DNA of 64,000 nt from Pelobates cultripes (Eukaryota > Chordata > Amphibia > Anura > Pelobatidae). The translations under genes and the position numbers were made by a program. The notes beneath the pieces were generated by a model. That model had not been told where the DNA came from, searched no databases, and saw only the letters and a list, made by a program, of their open reading frames with translations. Of the stretch, positions 31,823 through 42,457 are shown in pieces. The stretch covers positions 264,523,337-264,587,336 of the forward strand of contig OW240916.1 in the NCBI GenBank assembly GCA_933207985.1, written 5' to 3'. Every line of letters begins with the position of its first letter. The stretch's first letter is position 1.

Positions 31823-32366
31823 TGTGACAAACTTACTTTCCTGTGTGTGTTTGTCCAGGATCTTTTGGCAACCGCACAGCCCTCTAGGGTAAGAAAACCA
31901 GGTCAAGACAAAGTCCAGTTTCAAAAAGGCCTCTGGCCTGTTTATTTTCTGTTGTTGTGAAGTAACAGGATACAATGAATCAGCAAATCTTCTTTCTCCA
32001 CAAAACACCTTCTTTCTCCTCCAAAACACTTCCCTCACTTCACCCTGCTTTAACTGCAGTTATATAGCTGCTCACAGCCCCTACAGGTGAGGCTAATGAC
32101 CTCGTTAGGCAGTGAGCCAGAACTCTATGGGAAACCTGGGCTGGACTCATGCACAACCACTCTGACAGTGGGTGGAGAATCGGCCCACCCTGCTCTTCCG
32201 AATACTCCACCCCAGGGACCCAAATAACAAGAGGAAAAAAAAACTAAATTTAAACTTAACTTTCCCTGGGGCTGCATGTGCTTACCCACATGTCAGGATA
32301 GTGGCTGTGCAAAAGTCTGGGTGCCAGATATACACCCCTGACCACCATCCCCAACACTCTGTTACA
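31823..32366 (-). repeat. 5' LTR of the Gypsy element
   Basis: 544 bp, near-identical to 26832-27373, bounded by TGTGACAAAC and CTCTGTTACA on the plus strand. It should hold the promoter for minus-strand transcription. Confidence 0.95.
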
Positions 32367-32382
32367 ATATATATATATATAT

Positions 32383-32600
32383 GCAATTGAAATAGTTGGC
32401 TGCACTCTCGGATTTCCTTAAAATGTAACTTTTATTGAAATATTTAAGAGAAGATCACTGTTTCAGTCCCTCTTGTGGACTTTCGTCATGATCCTGATGC
32501 AAGTCCACAAGAGGGACTGAAACGTTGATCTTCTCTTAAATATTTCAATAAAAGTTACATTTTAAGGAAATCCAAGCGTGCAGCCAACTATTTCAATTGC
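32383..32600. repeat. 218-bp near-perfect palindrome
   Basis: GCAATTGAAATAGTTGGCTG at the left pairs with CAGCCAACTATTTCAATTGC at the right. Arms of ~100 bp (AAATGTAACTTTTATTGAAA; CAGTCCCTCTTGTGGACTTT) flank a ~19-nt loop centred near 32491. It contains GGACTGAAACGTTGATC, similar in layout to the CGAAACGCGTTATGG palindrome at 44168-45773. Confidence 0.85.
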
Positions 32601-32739
32601 CTATATATATACTGGATACTGGAGCCCTGGTGATGCAACAGTATATATATATATATATTATTTATTTATTTATTTTTTATTGATACATTTCTTCTTCTTC
32701 TTCTTCAAAATATTAGTTATTTTAGGGTAATTAAATTAT

Positions 32740-33850
32740 ATAGTAACGCATACTCACACACAGACACAGACAATCTTATGCACACAAATAGGCGCATTGA
32801 CAGACAATCTCAATGACACACACAGACCAGGTTACTGGCACACACACAGATTTAGTACAGACAAACTCTGATACACACACAAGCTTACTACAGACAAGCT
32901 GTCACACACACGCTCACTACAGACACGCTCACTGATGCGCATACACTCTCCCTACAGACAAGCCCATTGACACACACATGCTCCCTACAGAAGAGCTCAT
33001 TAACACACAGATTCACTACAGACATGCTCACTACAGACAAGCTCACTGACACACATATGGTCACTACAGACAAGCTCACGATCACACTCATGCTTACTAC
33101 AGACAAGCTCACTGTACACACATGCTCACCACAGACAGGCTCCGACACACCCATGCTCCTTACAGACAAGCTCACTAACACACACACACATATTATCCCT
33201 ACAGACAAGCTCACTCACTAGCAGGCACACACACACAAACTCACTAGCAGGCACACACACACAGAGGCTCCCTCACTAGCAGATGCGCACACACGCACAC
33301 ACACACACAGAGGCAGAGAGTTACTGACAATGAGGAAAACATCCACACATACAAAGACAGGTAGACAGCCACACACACACACACAGGCAGACAGCCACAT
33401 ACACAGGCAGACAGCCACACACACACAAGCAGACAGTCACACACACACACACAGGCAGTCAGTCACACACACACAGGCAGTCAGACACAGACAGTCACTC
33501 ACACGCAGACAGTCACTCACACACAGGCAGTCACACCCACAGGCAGTTACACCCACAGGCAGTCACACACACAGGCAGACAGACACACAGGCAGACAGAC
33601 ACACACACAGGCAGACAGACACACACAGTCACACGCACACAGTCACAGTCACACACAGACAGTCACACACAGGCAGTCACACACACAGACAGGCAGTTAC
33701 ACACACAAACAGACACACAGTCACACACAGACAGTCACACACTCACAGACAGTCACACACTCACACAGTCACACACACACACAGTCACACACACACACAG
33801 TCACACACACTCACAGACAGTCACACACTCACAGACAGTCACACACAGAC
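32740..33850. repeat. CA-rich minisatellites inside the hAT element
   Basis: Two blocks. 32740-33230 has ~30-bp units (CTACAGACAAGCTCACTGACACACA). 33230-33850 has CACACACACAGGCAGACAGT-type units. The 224-codon frame at 33330-34004 is a Thr/His/Gln translation of the array and is not called a gene. Confidence 0.85.
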
Positions 33851-34132
33851 ATACTGGCCTCCCCTCCCCGCAGGATGTGACGTCATGTCGTCATTTGCCG
33901 CTCACATCCGGCGGCTGACGGCTGACTGGAAGTATCTATGCACTCGCACAGGAAGCAGCAGCAGCAGCCGGCGCGGCGCGGATGTGGCTGCGCCGGCCGC
34001 ATAGGCGAACAAAATTATTTTTTTTCATGTCTTGTGGCTGAGTGCAGCCACATGTCAAAGCGGCCCCAGGGCTGGCGGCCTACCGGGAAATTTCCCGGTA
34101 TTCCGGTAGGCCAGTCCGGCCCTGGCTTCAAC

Positions 34133-34560
34133 AGGTTACCTAAGTCTCCTAGGGCCCCAGTGGATGCCTCCCACGAAGTTCTCCTCCGATTCCCATCATT
34201 CTGAGATAAGCAGACACTGATGGAGATGCTTTCAAACAAAAATCCTTTCCTATTTGAGGATACACAACTGACCTTTTTTGCAGGATCTCTGCAAGGCTAC
34301 TTTGGACTGAAGGTGCTCAGTCCATCGGGACACAGGGACCCTCCGGGAGGCCGGCATAAAGTACAGATGGGGTCCATCCCGCACACTCCTGGTCACTCAG
34401 GGAGAAACCATCTTCCAACTCACTTCGGCCTAAGACTCCAGCTCTTTCCTCAGCAATCTGGGCCTGTATAGGTCCAAGCCTCAAAATCCCACTTCTGTAT
34501 GCTCCTGGGACATTTATAATGTAGTCCACTTTGTGCCTCGCTCCGTTACTGACACAGAAT
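34133..34560 (+). pseudogene. LINE ORF1 remnant, C-terminal part
   Basis: After the hAT insertion the reading resumes with RLPKSPRAPVDASHEVLLRF and, after a TGA at about 34201, with FLFEDTQLTFFAGSL. These match VPKPQRAPVSATRDVVVKF and FTFENAALTFYTDLSG of the intact ORF1 at 59004-60131, covering the end of the RRM and the C-terminal domain. It joins 26280-26736 across the insertion. Decayed. Confidence 0.8.
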
Positions 34561-35145
34561 AAGAACATGGTGACATTCCTGGGCTAAACCTTGCCTCCTC
34601 TACCATTGAGCTGTGTTCCTGTACCTTTTAGTAACTTTTCAACACATAGTTTAGTTAATTTCCACCGTTTTTTAAGCCTTTTTTCCAAGACAACAATCAC
34701 CTTATGGAAGTTCACTGCCCCTTTTTTGGGCAGTGCCACCTACTTCTCATAATTTACTATTTTTAATACATAATACCTGACTTATCCACAATATTATGGG
34801 CTCACCAGCCATTAAGTCTCTATGTGTGCCACAGGCCTCATGGCTGTACCCAGACTGTTATTTTTCTTTTAACACTCTCCAGTAAGTTCACTTTCAGGTC
34901 AATCCCCCCCCCCCCATCCTCATACACCAGATTTAATATACATAGATAAAATCTTGCTCCAACCATCCATATCCTCTATAACATTGTGTTAATCAAGATA
35001 TGCAGTACATTTCTCATAATGTCTATACCTGCTATTGTATTTATTTGTTGTGTTTTTTGTTTGAGGTGTCAAACATTGGAACAAGCCAAAAATAAAGAAT
35101 TCAAAATAAATAAATGAAAAACAAATCAAAAATATGGCTTTTTTC

Positions 35146-35537
35146 TTAAAGGAACACTATAGGCACCCAGACCACGTCAGCTTTTTCTCCAGCGCTGGGC
35201 GGGGAGCTCTCCTCCTCCTTTCCTCCTCCTCGGCTTAATGCACATGCGCGGCAAGAGCCGGACGCGCATTCAGCCAGTCTCATAGGAAAAGCATTCACAA
35301 TGCTTTCCTATGGACGCTGACGTCTTCTCACTGTGAAAATCACAGTGAGAAGCACGCAAGCGCCTCTAGCGGCTGTCAATGAGACAGCCACTAGAGGCTG
35401 GATTAACCCTAATGTAAACATAGCAGTTTCAGAGAAACTGCTATGTTTATAGAAAAAAGGGTTAACACTAGCTGGACTTGGCACCCAGACCACTTTATTA
35501 AGCTGAAGTGGTCTGGGTGCCTATAGTGGTCCTTTAA
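35146..35537. mobile_element. Complete TTAA-target MITE
   Basis: TTAA (35146-35149) then AGGAACACTATAGGCACCCA at the left; TGGGTGCCTATAGTGGTCCT then TTAA (35534-35537) at the right. The interior has stems (AGAAACTGCTATGTTTA; GTGAAAATCACAGTGAGAAG). It matches the partial copy at 9666-10047 in reverse. Non-autonomous. Confidence 0.9.
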
Positions 35538-38160
35538 GTGCTAACATTTCCTTAGGCAATGAATATATAAGTTAAGATTAATATAAATTATATATTTTAT
35601 TGATTTACAAGATATTAATTCAATACTAACCTCATTTACAGTGCTGCAGGCACTGCAATCATGCAGCATTTGTGATTGTTATGTAATGCAACGCTTTCTA
35701 CCTGTCACCCCTATACAGTGACAGGTAAAGTGTCCCAACATGCAAATATATGACAACAGAGAAAATAAGCATGTATTACCTGACCTTATGGTGGCCAGGC
35801 TTAATGTATAGGCTAGATATAGAATAGTCAGTATACAAGCCAAGACCTAAGGAGGACAGAGCAGCAACAAGACATGAGGTCTTGTCAGGAGAGATCAAGG
35901 AGGTATGAACTAATCATGTGTTGAGGCGCCCTATTTTAATCTCAGTGTACTTGGATCTCGCTCTTTTTGAAGTGCCTGTTAAAGGCGAAACACGCATTAT
36001 GGCTTTTGTTCTTTCAACTCTAATGACAAGACAAATGCCTACACATTACCTGCATACTTTGATTTTATTTTTATTTAGTGAGTTGGCTTTTTTCCTTTTT
36101 TTTTTTTTTTGTCTCATAGAGAAAGTTTGGGGCATTTAGTTATCGTTGATTTCAGACAGATGCCCTTGAAGGTGAAAGAATTATAGATCTTATATACAGT
36201 ATTCAGGATTCTATGTTTCCTTTGGAGAAATTCACCTAAAAACCTATTTATTCTAGTTCCTTCCAGCAGCTCATTTTCGCATATATGGGAACAGCACTAT
36301 CTGTCAGCTAACAGATAATTCAGTATACCGCTGGCAGCTAGCAATGTAAACTCAGCAGTATTTTATGGTTCTAGTATTGAATAACATCATTGCATTCTAT
36401 CTCTTTCCCACTCCCCCCCCACCATAATCTGGACACATTTGTAGTTTGCCTATGATTAGACACCCAGTACGGGCAGTGCATTCATATATAGATACATTAG
36501 ATAGCTGCTACCTTTTTTTTTATATGCCTCACATCTACTCAAGGCACTATTTTTAACACATGACAATGCATCTAGATTTTATCTTACTCTGTGCTACTAC
36601 TTATAAGCACAGAGTTTGAGAATGCACTGTATGAATTTCTATAATTCACTTGGACGGCAACCATTATCGCTTTTTATTATTTGAACCTAATGTTCAGCAC
36701 ATTCTTTCTAGTAAATAAAGAACACCCACCACTCTCAGACGCCATTTAACTTAAAGGACAACGCACTTGATTAATAATAAAATACTATAGTGTCTGAGAT
36801 TCAGTATTCATTTATTTCCCCCCACAAATCCCCTCTTATGTATTTTTGTATTCTCTGAACTATTTAGTTGAATATTGGTTTTTGACAAGGTAATGTGAAG
36901 AATATATCAGTAGAGCAATGTGTCATCAACGTTTTTGTATAAGTAATCCCTATTTATCATACACTTCCAAGGATTCTGATTCCTATTTGGATCCTTCATC
37001 AGCTGATATCACTGCTTCTGATATACTTTTGGGTTTTTATATTTGGACTGAAGGAAACAAATATGAAACAGATTTAATTTAAGCAATAGAAAATTCACAC
37101 ATATTGAAATAATATGAACTGTTCAAAATTAAAAATGTCTCTTTGAAACCTTTAAATATATATCTAGAGTTTTAAATGTTAGGGTCTGGTGAAATGCCCA
37201 CCAAAATGTATACGTTTTAAAAACCCCTTTATTTCATCAGATATGACAAGAATACCAAGGCAATTTACATAAAGCAAGGTAGTATACACGCTAAATAAGT
37301 TATATGAAATATTAACAAAAATGCTTATCTGGTAGGCAAAAAGCAAGAAATGCCTCGCTAGTCTTATCCTACAAAATTATTTATTGATACATCTCATTAA
37401 AACAAGCAGAATAAAAGTATTGACTAGTTGCAGATTTACCCTCTAGCAAAGTCTATAAACAATACAGTATATTATACGTTGGTGGGAATTAAGACAGGGA
37501 TTAACTACACATATTTCATGTTATTTTATAATACAACCTTGAAGATAATTAGGTTCTCTTGTATTGTATTACTAAGATATATTTTTGCAAATTGCTTTTA
37601 ATTACAAGTGTCTTCTAGATTTATTTAAACATTGTTAGATGTTTGCTTGATTACATCAATAATCTATCATCTGGGTTAAAAAACAAAAACAAAAACTCAA
37701 GTCCATCGAGTTGAACCTTACACACATTCTTTTGTGCATTGATCCAAAAGAAAGCAAAAAATAAACAAACCTGAAGTGTTGACCAATTATGTCACAAAAA
37801 TGGGAAAATTGAGTTTCTCTCAATGCTTAGCTAAATGCCACCAAGGGTTTGGCGAACTTGACCACGGGAACTTCAGAGAGATGGAACTACACAAACCATG
37901 AACATCTAACATCTACCCATCTGGCCTTTTACACACACACACACACACAAAATCTATTCTATAATTAATTTAATTCACATAAAACAAAATAAATATACGC
38001 ATTTAAAGATTACAATTACTATGGAAACATTTTTATGGTTTTACAGGTCTGAAATTAATATCAAAATATATATCTTGCAGACTTAAAGATCTGAAACTTA
38101 TATTTAAAAATATTTCTTTCAGTCTTAAATGTCTAAAATTAGTATTTAATAATATATCTT
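35538..38160. other. 2.6 kb without recognised genes
   Basis: AT-rich. 35925-36010 contains TTTTTGAAGTGCCTGTTAAA then GGCGAAACACGCATTATGG, a diverged single copy of the core found in the palindrome at 44168-45773. 38040-38160 has three loose repeats of a GTCTGAAATTAATATCAAAA unit just outside the retroviral LTR. Nothing else recognised. Confidence 0.4.
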
Positions 38161-38609
38161 TGTGGTGGATCAAATCAACTGTTTAATAATCATGAATATC
38201 TATCCCTGTCCTGATTAAAGTATGCGTGCACGCTTCCCCAGTAAATCACACCGGGCACCAGTTGTGGTTAATGAAAACTCGAGGAATGATTTATTTTGAG
38301 GGGCCGGCATGCCCCTTATAAAGCATTAATACATCATATGCATAATTAGAGATAACAGAAAATAATACATCAACAATTGGTTAGGTGTTAAGTGGTTCAT
38401 CTATTGCTCGTCCTACCGGGTGTGATGTCACCGGCCTCATGGAGCTCTCCTCCAGATTCCAGCGCCATCTTGTTTAGTTGAGAGTGTTAGTGGGAGAGAA
38501 AGGAAACACCCTAGCGGCCATTTTGAGTAAATCATGATTAGTGCTGTTAATATAATGCTGAGTAAATAGGCATTTTATTAGTAATAATATTGCTAATATT
38601 ATGTCCACA
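38161..38609 (-). repeat. 3' LTR of the endogenous retrovirus
   Basis: 449 bp, TGTGGACATAATATTAG...GATCCACCACA on the minus strand. A TATA-like TTTATAAG near 38320 is followed by an AATAAAT poly(A) signal near 38292, giving the usual U3-R-U5 order. The adjacent polypurine tract is AAGGGGGACTG on the minus strand (38611-38621). Confidence 0.85.
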
Positions 38610-38807
38610 ACAGTCCCCCTTAAAATGACTATTTACGAAATAAGACAACTACCATCTAACCCTAAAACTGTCCCTAACAGGCTGCAGCTCATCTGTCTGT
38701 ACAGGCCTCGAACGCTTCACTACGTGGGGCACCCGCAGCGGCTAACCCGCTTCATCTCCCATGACAGACTTCTGCCCGTAGAGACAGACGCTATCCCTAG
38801 AATGTCC

Positions 38808-39431
38808 CTAAAGGGAAGTAGTTGTACACTTAGTATGGTGGGATTGAAGGGGTGTATGTGGAGTGTCACAATCTTCACTGTCAAGGTCTTGATGCAGGAA
38901 TGTAGGAGTGGTGCGGTCAATGGTCTGGTCAACGGTCTTTTGTAAATACTTCTGTGCACAAGGCATTACACAACAGACAAGGAAGAGAAAAAGAATCAGC
39001 ACGGTCAAGACAGCCACGCCCACCTTGAAGAGTATCGTCTGCCATCCACTCATCCATCCAAACCATTTATCCCAAGAGTTAGAGACCCCTGAGTTTCTTT
39101 TTAACTCTTCCGAGAGATTCTCAAACTTCTCTATGGCCATAGTTACTTTACCATTGGGTCCTGTATTATCAGGAATAAAAGTGCAACATGTCATAGTATC
39201 AGGGAGTATCTTACACACACACCCCTTTTCTGCAAGAATCATGTCCAGGGCCATTCTATTTTGCAATGTCATTTGGGAAGTAGCTTGTAGTTGCTCAGCT
39301 AGGCCCCGAAGAGCATCTTTGGTATAATTAACAAACCGTTGTTGGTTATAGTAAATATAATTAATCCAGTTAACATTCTTGTTGGCCGTGATGAGTGGGA
39401 TCAAGGATTCAAATCCTGTCCACGACACCAT
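38808..39431 (-). CDS. Retroviral env transmembrane (TM) subunit fragment, open
   Basis: A 207-aa open frame. It has an N-terminal helical stretch, then LQNRMALDMILAEKG (the immunosuppressive-like segment), a cysteine cluster C-V-C-X8-C-C, a second helical region, Trp-rich WDKWFGWMSGWQ before the membrane, and a hydrophobic span ILFKVGVAVLTVLILFLFLV, ending in a ~50-residue cytoplasmic tail. This is the fusion subunit of a class I retroviral envelope. The usual gamma-type spacing is C-X6-C-C, so this is a variant. The fusion peptide and the whole surface subunit are missing, and the first residues come from the deletion junction. No sign that it is a functional cellular gene beyond remaining open. 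Confidence 0.85.
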   Translation of the reverse strand: MVSWTGFESLIPLITANKNVNWINYIYYNQQRFVNYTKDALRGLAEQLQATSQMTLQNRMALDMILAEKGCVCKILPDTMTCCTFIPDNTGPNGKVTMAIEKFENLSEELKRNSGVSNSWDKWFGWMSGWQTILFKVGVAVLTVLILFLFLVCCVMPCAQKYLQKTVDQTIDRTTPTFLHQDLDSEDCDTPHTPLQSHHTKCTTTSL

Positions 39432-40593
39432 GTTTGACTGGTGTTCCAGTTGCTGTAAGGAACCCCCTTATCTTCCAGTTTAATCCAAAATCATGTGCTA
39501 CACCTAGGGCGTACCTTGAGTCTGTATAGATATTGGCCCTCTTTCCTTCTGTAAGGGCAATTAATTCAGCTTCCTGTTCAGATTTGGATGGGAGCAGTGA
39601 AGAGGCTTGAAGTATTTGATCTTCTGTGGTGACAGCAAATCCAGTGTGGTATTGGCCTTGTGGATCTGCGAATCTGGAGCCATCCACAAACAGGGTGAAA
39701 TCAGGGTCTAGTAAAGCAGCCTCTTGCACTGTTGGAAGATGAGTCATCTCCATTTTCATCTGTTCGAAACAATCATGAGGAGCATCTGGGTCTTGTTCTG
39801 TGGGAGGGACATCTTCACATATTTCTGTATGGTATCGAGGGTAACTAACTGTTTTGCAATTTACAGTTCTTTTAGTGACCCCCTCCAATGTGAGTTGTTC
39901 TTGACTTGCAGTACTCCATGTTTTAGCCATTGGACCAAGCTCTTTCAATGAGAGATCTGGAGATTTGGTAAAGAAAAAATAAGGAACAGCCACCTCCCAA
40001 TGGTGGTATAAATGGGATACCTCCATGGGCAAGTAGACTAAGATGACAATGTTTCCCTTGGAGTCACAGAGCAGATCTGTCAGGATAATATGTATTTCTA
40101 CCAGGTTGAGTAGTTCCTCTTCATAATGTGGATCAGGTCCTGGGGTGTTTCTGAACCACATTGTGCAATGTAATTGGAGGAGTACTACGTCTGGATGGGA
40201 TTTTTGCCATGGCTCAAGGACATTGCTTTGGCGAACTGAGTTGGTGAATTTTGTGCCCCTTGTCATGTGTGAAAGCAAACAGGTATTGGCAGGACGGATC
40301 CAAAGGCACACTGAAGAAGGCATTTGTGAGATCAATGACCATGACTTTGCAGTTGGAGGTACTTGAGAGAGCAGTGTATGTGGATTAGGGACAATGGCAG
40401 TATCCCTGTAAGTCACATAATTGGCAGCACGGAGGTCTTGGACCATGCGATACTGGTCAGGTTGTCCCTTTTCAGTTTTCTTCTTCACAGGAAACAGAGG
40501 GGTATTGCAGATAGACACACATTTGACAAGTGCGCCCTTTTCCAACAGGCTAGCGACTTGTTTGGAGATGGCAAGGGCTTGTGCAGGTTTCAA
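39409..40593 (-). pseudogene. Retroviral pol remnant: RT N-terminal part and RNase H joined to env
   Basis: A 394-codon open frame that is not one protein. The first ~95 residues are RT fingers (FPVKKKTEK, QYRMVQDLRAANY). They are followed by out-of-frame RT sequence lacking the catalytic YXDD, then in the last ~120 residues RNase H with D of LFVDGSRF, E of EQEAELIALTEG and D of NIYTDSRYALG. RNase H stops after TATGTPVKHG, where a deletion joins it to env (VVDRI is already env sequence in another frame). Integrase and the env surface subunit are therefore absent. Non-functional. Confidence 0.85.
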
Positions 40594-41183
40594 GGGGTAC
40601 TGAGGACTCGGGGGGGGTTTGCCCTCTGTATAAGTTTAACACCCACAGGTGGAACATTCAGGTGGCCAAAGTCATCGGGGCCGGTAGACCAGAGTTTGGC
40701 TGGGACCCTGTCCAGGGCACTAGGGGGAGGTAAGACCCTTACTTCCTCAGGAGGTGTTACCATGTGTAAGAGTAAAGGCAAAGAGCAAAGAGCAGAAGTA
40801 TCCTTACGAGAGAGAGGTGTTAATAACTCAACCTGGCCGTCAGCAGTGAAAGAGATATAAGCTTGTAAACGAGACAGAACATCAGCACCTAACAGGTTAA
40901 TGGGGCAGGTAGAGGAAACCACAAAACGTGAGAGAATATCTGAGCCCACACGAAGGAGTTTGGTTAGAGGGTTATTTCGGGGAGTGCCATCAACGCCTAC
41001 ACAAGATACATCAATGTCAGACAAGAAAGAGGAGTCAGGCAGGTCTTGTTCTCTGAGAACACTGTGGGCTGCGCCTGTGTTAACTAAAAAGGTAGTAGAA
41101 TGGCCTTCTACGGGAAGGACAACTGTAGCTAAGGGCCCCCCTTTATCCCCTGTAGACACTGCCATAACAGGGGTGTTAGACAA
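40590..41183 (-). pseudogene. Retroviral protease remnant with Asp-to-Asn active site
   Basis: A 197-codon frame with the aspartic protease core: FLVNTGAAHSVL where LVDTGA is expected, then PINLLGADVL in place of the LLGRD-type flap-end motif. The catalytic Asp is Asn (codon 41079-41081 on the plus strand, GTT = AAC on the minus), so proteolysis would be lost. It lies between gag and RT in the normal order and overlaps the next frame at 40590-40593. The downstream part runs into linker sequence (STGPDDFGHLNVPPVG). Confidence 0.8.
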
Positions 41184-41401
41184 AGGTTTGCCAGTTACCT
41201 ATTGTAAGATATCTAAATGAGCCTGATCAGGGCCAGTGTAGTGAGGTGTGGGAGCTGCAGAGTGTGTGGACTGATGAGTGAGGGGATGACCAGTTGCTGG
41301 GCGGTCGTCCTGTAGATAATTATCCATAACACAGTCGTCAGGAGGGCGGTTAACATAGTTACAAGGAGCAGGACGGCTGTCAGCGGGGGGTTCAGGGAGG
41401 G

Positions 41402-42457
41402 CTACCTTAGGGTACTCGATTGATATGGATGGTGGACAGGTGGATAATCATAAGCAGTAACGGGTGGGTAACAGATCATAGGATAGCCAGTCACGGGGGT
41501 AGATGGTCTACCAGGTGACTGTTGCTGCCTATGTATCCATGGATGCAGACAATCCCTTCTGAAATGGCCCAGCTGGTGGCCACAGTTAAAACATGCTCTG
41601 GTTTGCGGTCTAGGGGTGTAGGATGGAGCCTGAGGCAAGGACTGTCCTTGTGGAGGTGTGATAGGGTATCCAGCGGGAGCTGGAGCAGGCCTAATAGCAG
41701 GATTATAAAAGGAGAACATCAAGGGGTTACTTCTCCTTGGAGTAGGTACAAGAGCAGACTCAAGGCTTTTTGCAACTAGGGGGATAATTCTGTACTCAGG
41801 GCGTGACAAAACTAAACCTTTGCGGATGGCCTCCTTCAGGCCTGTGACAAATGCAGCAGACAACATCTGAGCTTTATTATGAATACTGAAACCCAAATCT
41901 GAAAAGGTTTGGGTTAACCTGGAATGAAATTTATCAACTGATTCAGTTTTATCCTGAACAATGTCATTTATACAGGTAGCTTGGTCAGCTAGTTTGTCTT
42001 GTGCTCAAGCACGTAATTGCTCGCAAAAGATAATGCCTGATTGGAAGTCTAGGTCAGTACTTAAACAGGCATCATTAAAGCTTCTTTCCATTATAGGCCA
42101 ATAGGCATCCCCAGCCTTAATTTCGCAAAGGCTAAAGAGATCTCGCCAAGCGGCAGAATATGTCTTACGGATCTGGGCAATTCTTCAAAAGAAGGGCATG
42201 GGTTGTTTCTCCGGATCTGGGAGAGAAAGCACCAAGGTAGCAGCTTGGGAGGGATTGAATGTAACATACATAGTAGGGGCCCAGTCTACGGGCGGCAGAG
42301 CGTGGTGCCCAGTTTGCAATTGGGAAACATGAATGGTGTTATTAAGAAGTGGCTGAAGGGGGCTTAGCCCCTGGACATAGAAGGCCGTGATAGCTCGCGA
42401 CATCTGGTGAAATCGGAGCTTGGGCAGAAGGAGTGCCGGAATCCGGAGACCAGACAT
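41402..42457 (-). pseudogene. Retroviral gag remnant
   Basis: Two open pieces: 42185-42457 (90 codons) and 41402-41896 (164 codons), linked by readable sequence with a frameshift near 42190 and a stop near 42004. The second contains a capsid C-terminus (HSRLTQTFSDLGF, AFVTGLKEAIRKG, a major-homology-like area), a Pro-rich linker and one zinc knuckle CFNCGHQLGHFRRDC. The knuckle is C-X2-C-X5-H-X4-C, one residue longer than the standard CCHC box. The N-terminal matrix and leader are missing. Non-functional. Confidence 0.8.

Larger units (their letters stand above)
26832..32366 (-). mobile_element. Ty3/Gypsy LTR retrotransposon, Gmr1-like (integrase before RT)
   Basis: A 5.5-kb element with LTRs of 542 and 544 bp, a primer-binding site, a polypurine tract and, on the minus strand, gag-protease-integrase-RT-RNase H. 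Integrase lies 5' of reverse transcriptase, the reverse of the usual Gypsy order and as described for Gmr1-like elements. Gag has a SCAN-like capsid region, again typical of that group. No env frame. It inserted into an AT dinucleotide run, so the short target duplication cannot be defined. Pol is broken in four places. Confidence 0.93.
26737..34124. mobile_element. hAT-like element (CAGGGCCGGACTGG ends) containing a Gypsy element
   Basis: Begins CAGGGCCGGACTGGGG and ends CCAGTCCGGCCCTG. The exact 8-bp duplication GCTTCAAC lies at 26729-26736 and 34125-34132, diagnostic of hAT. Without the Gypsy insertion the element is ~1.85 kb and mostly CA-rich minisatellite, with a palindrome at 32383-32600 and GC-rich ends. 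No hAT transposase is seen, so it is non-autonomous. Confidence 0.9.
26054..35122 (+). mobile_element. ORF1-only LINE ('half-LINE') split by a hAT element
   Basis: The exact 15-bp duplication AAATCAAAAATATGG occurs at 26039-26053 and 35123-35137. After subtracting the inserted hAT and its duplicated 8 bp, the element is ~1.67 kb. It has a 5' UTR, a degenerate ORF1 (26280-26736 continuing at 34133-~34560) and a ~560-bp 3' region ending AAGCCAAAAATAAAGAATTC plus A-rich tail. No endonuclease or reverse transcriptase sequence lies between ORF1 and the tail. Intact 5' and 3' ends with a TSD argue against simple truncation. Confidence 0.85.

Noticed and set aside
33330..34004. 224-codon plus-strand open frame
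   Set aside because: A Thr/His/Gln translation of a CA-rich array inside a hAT element.
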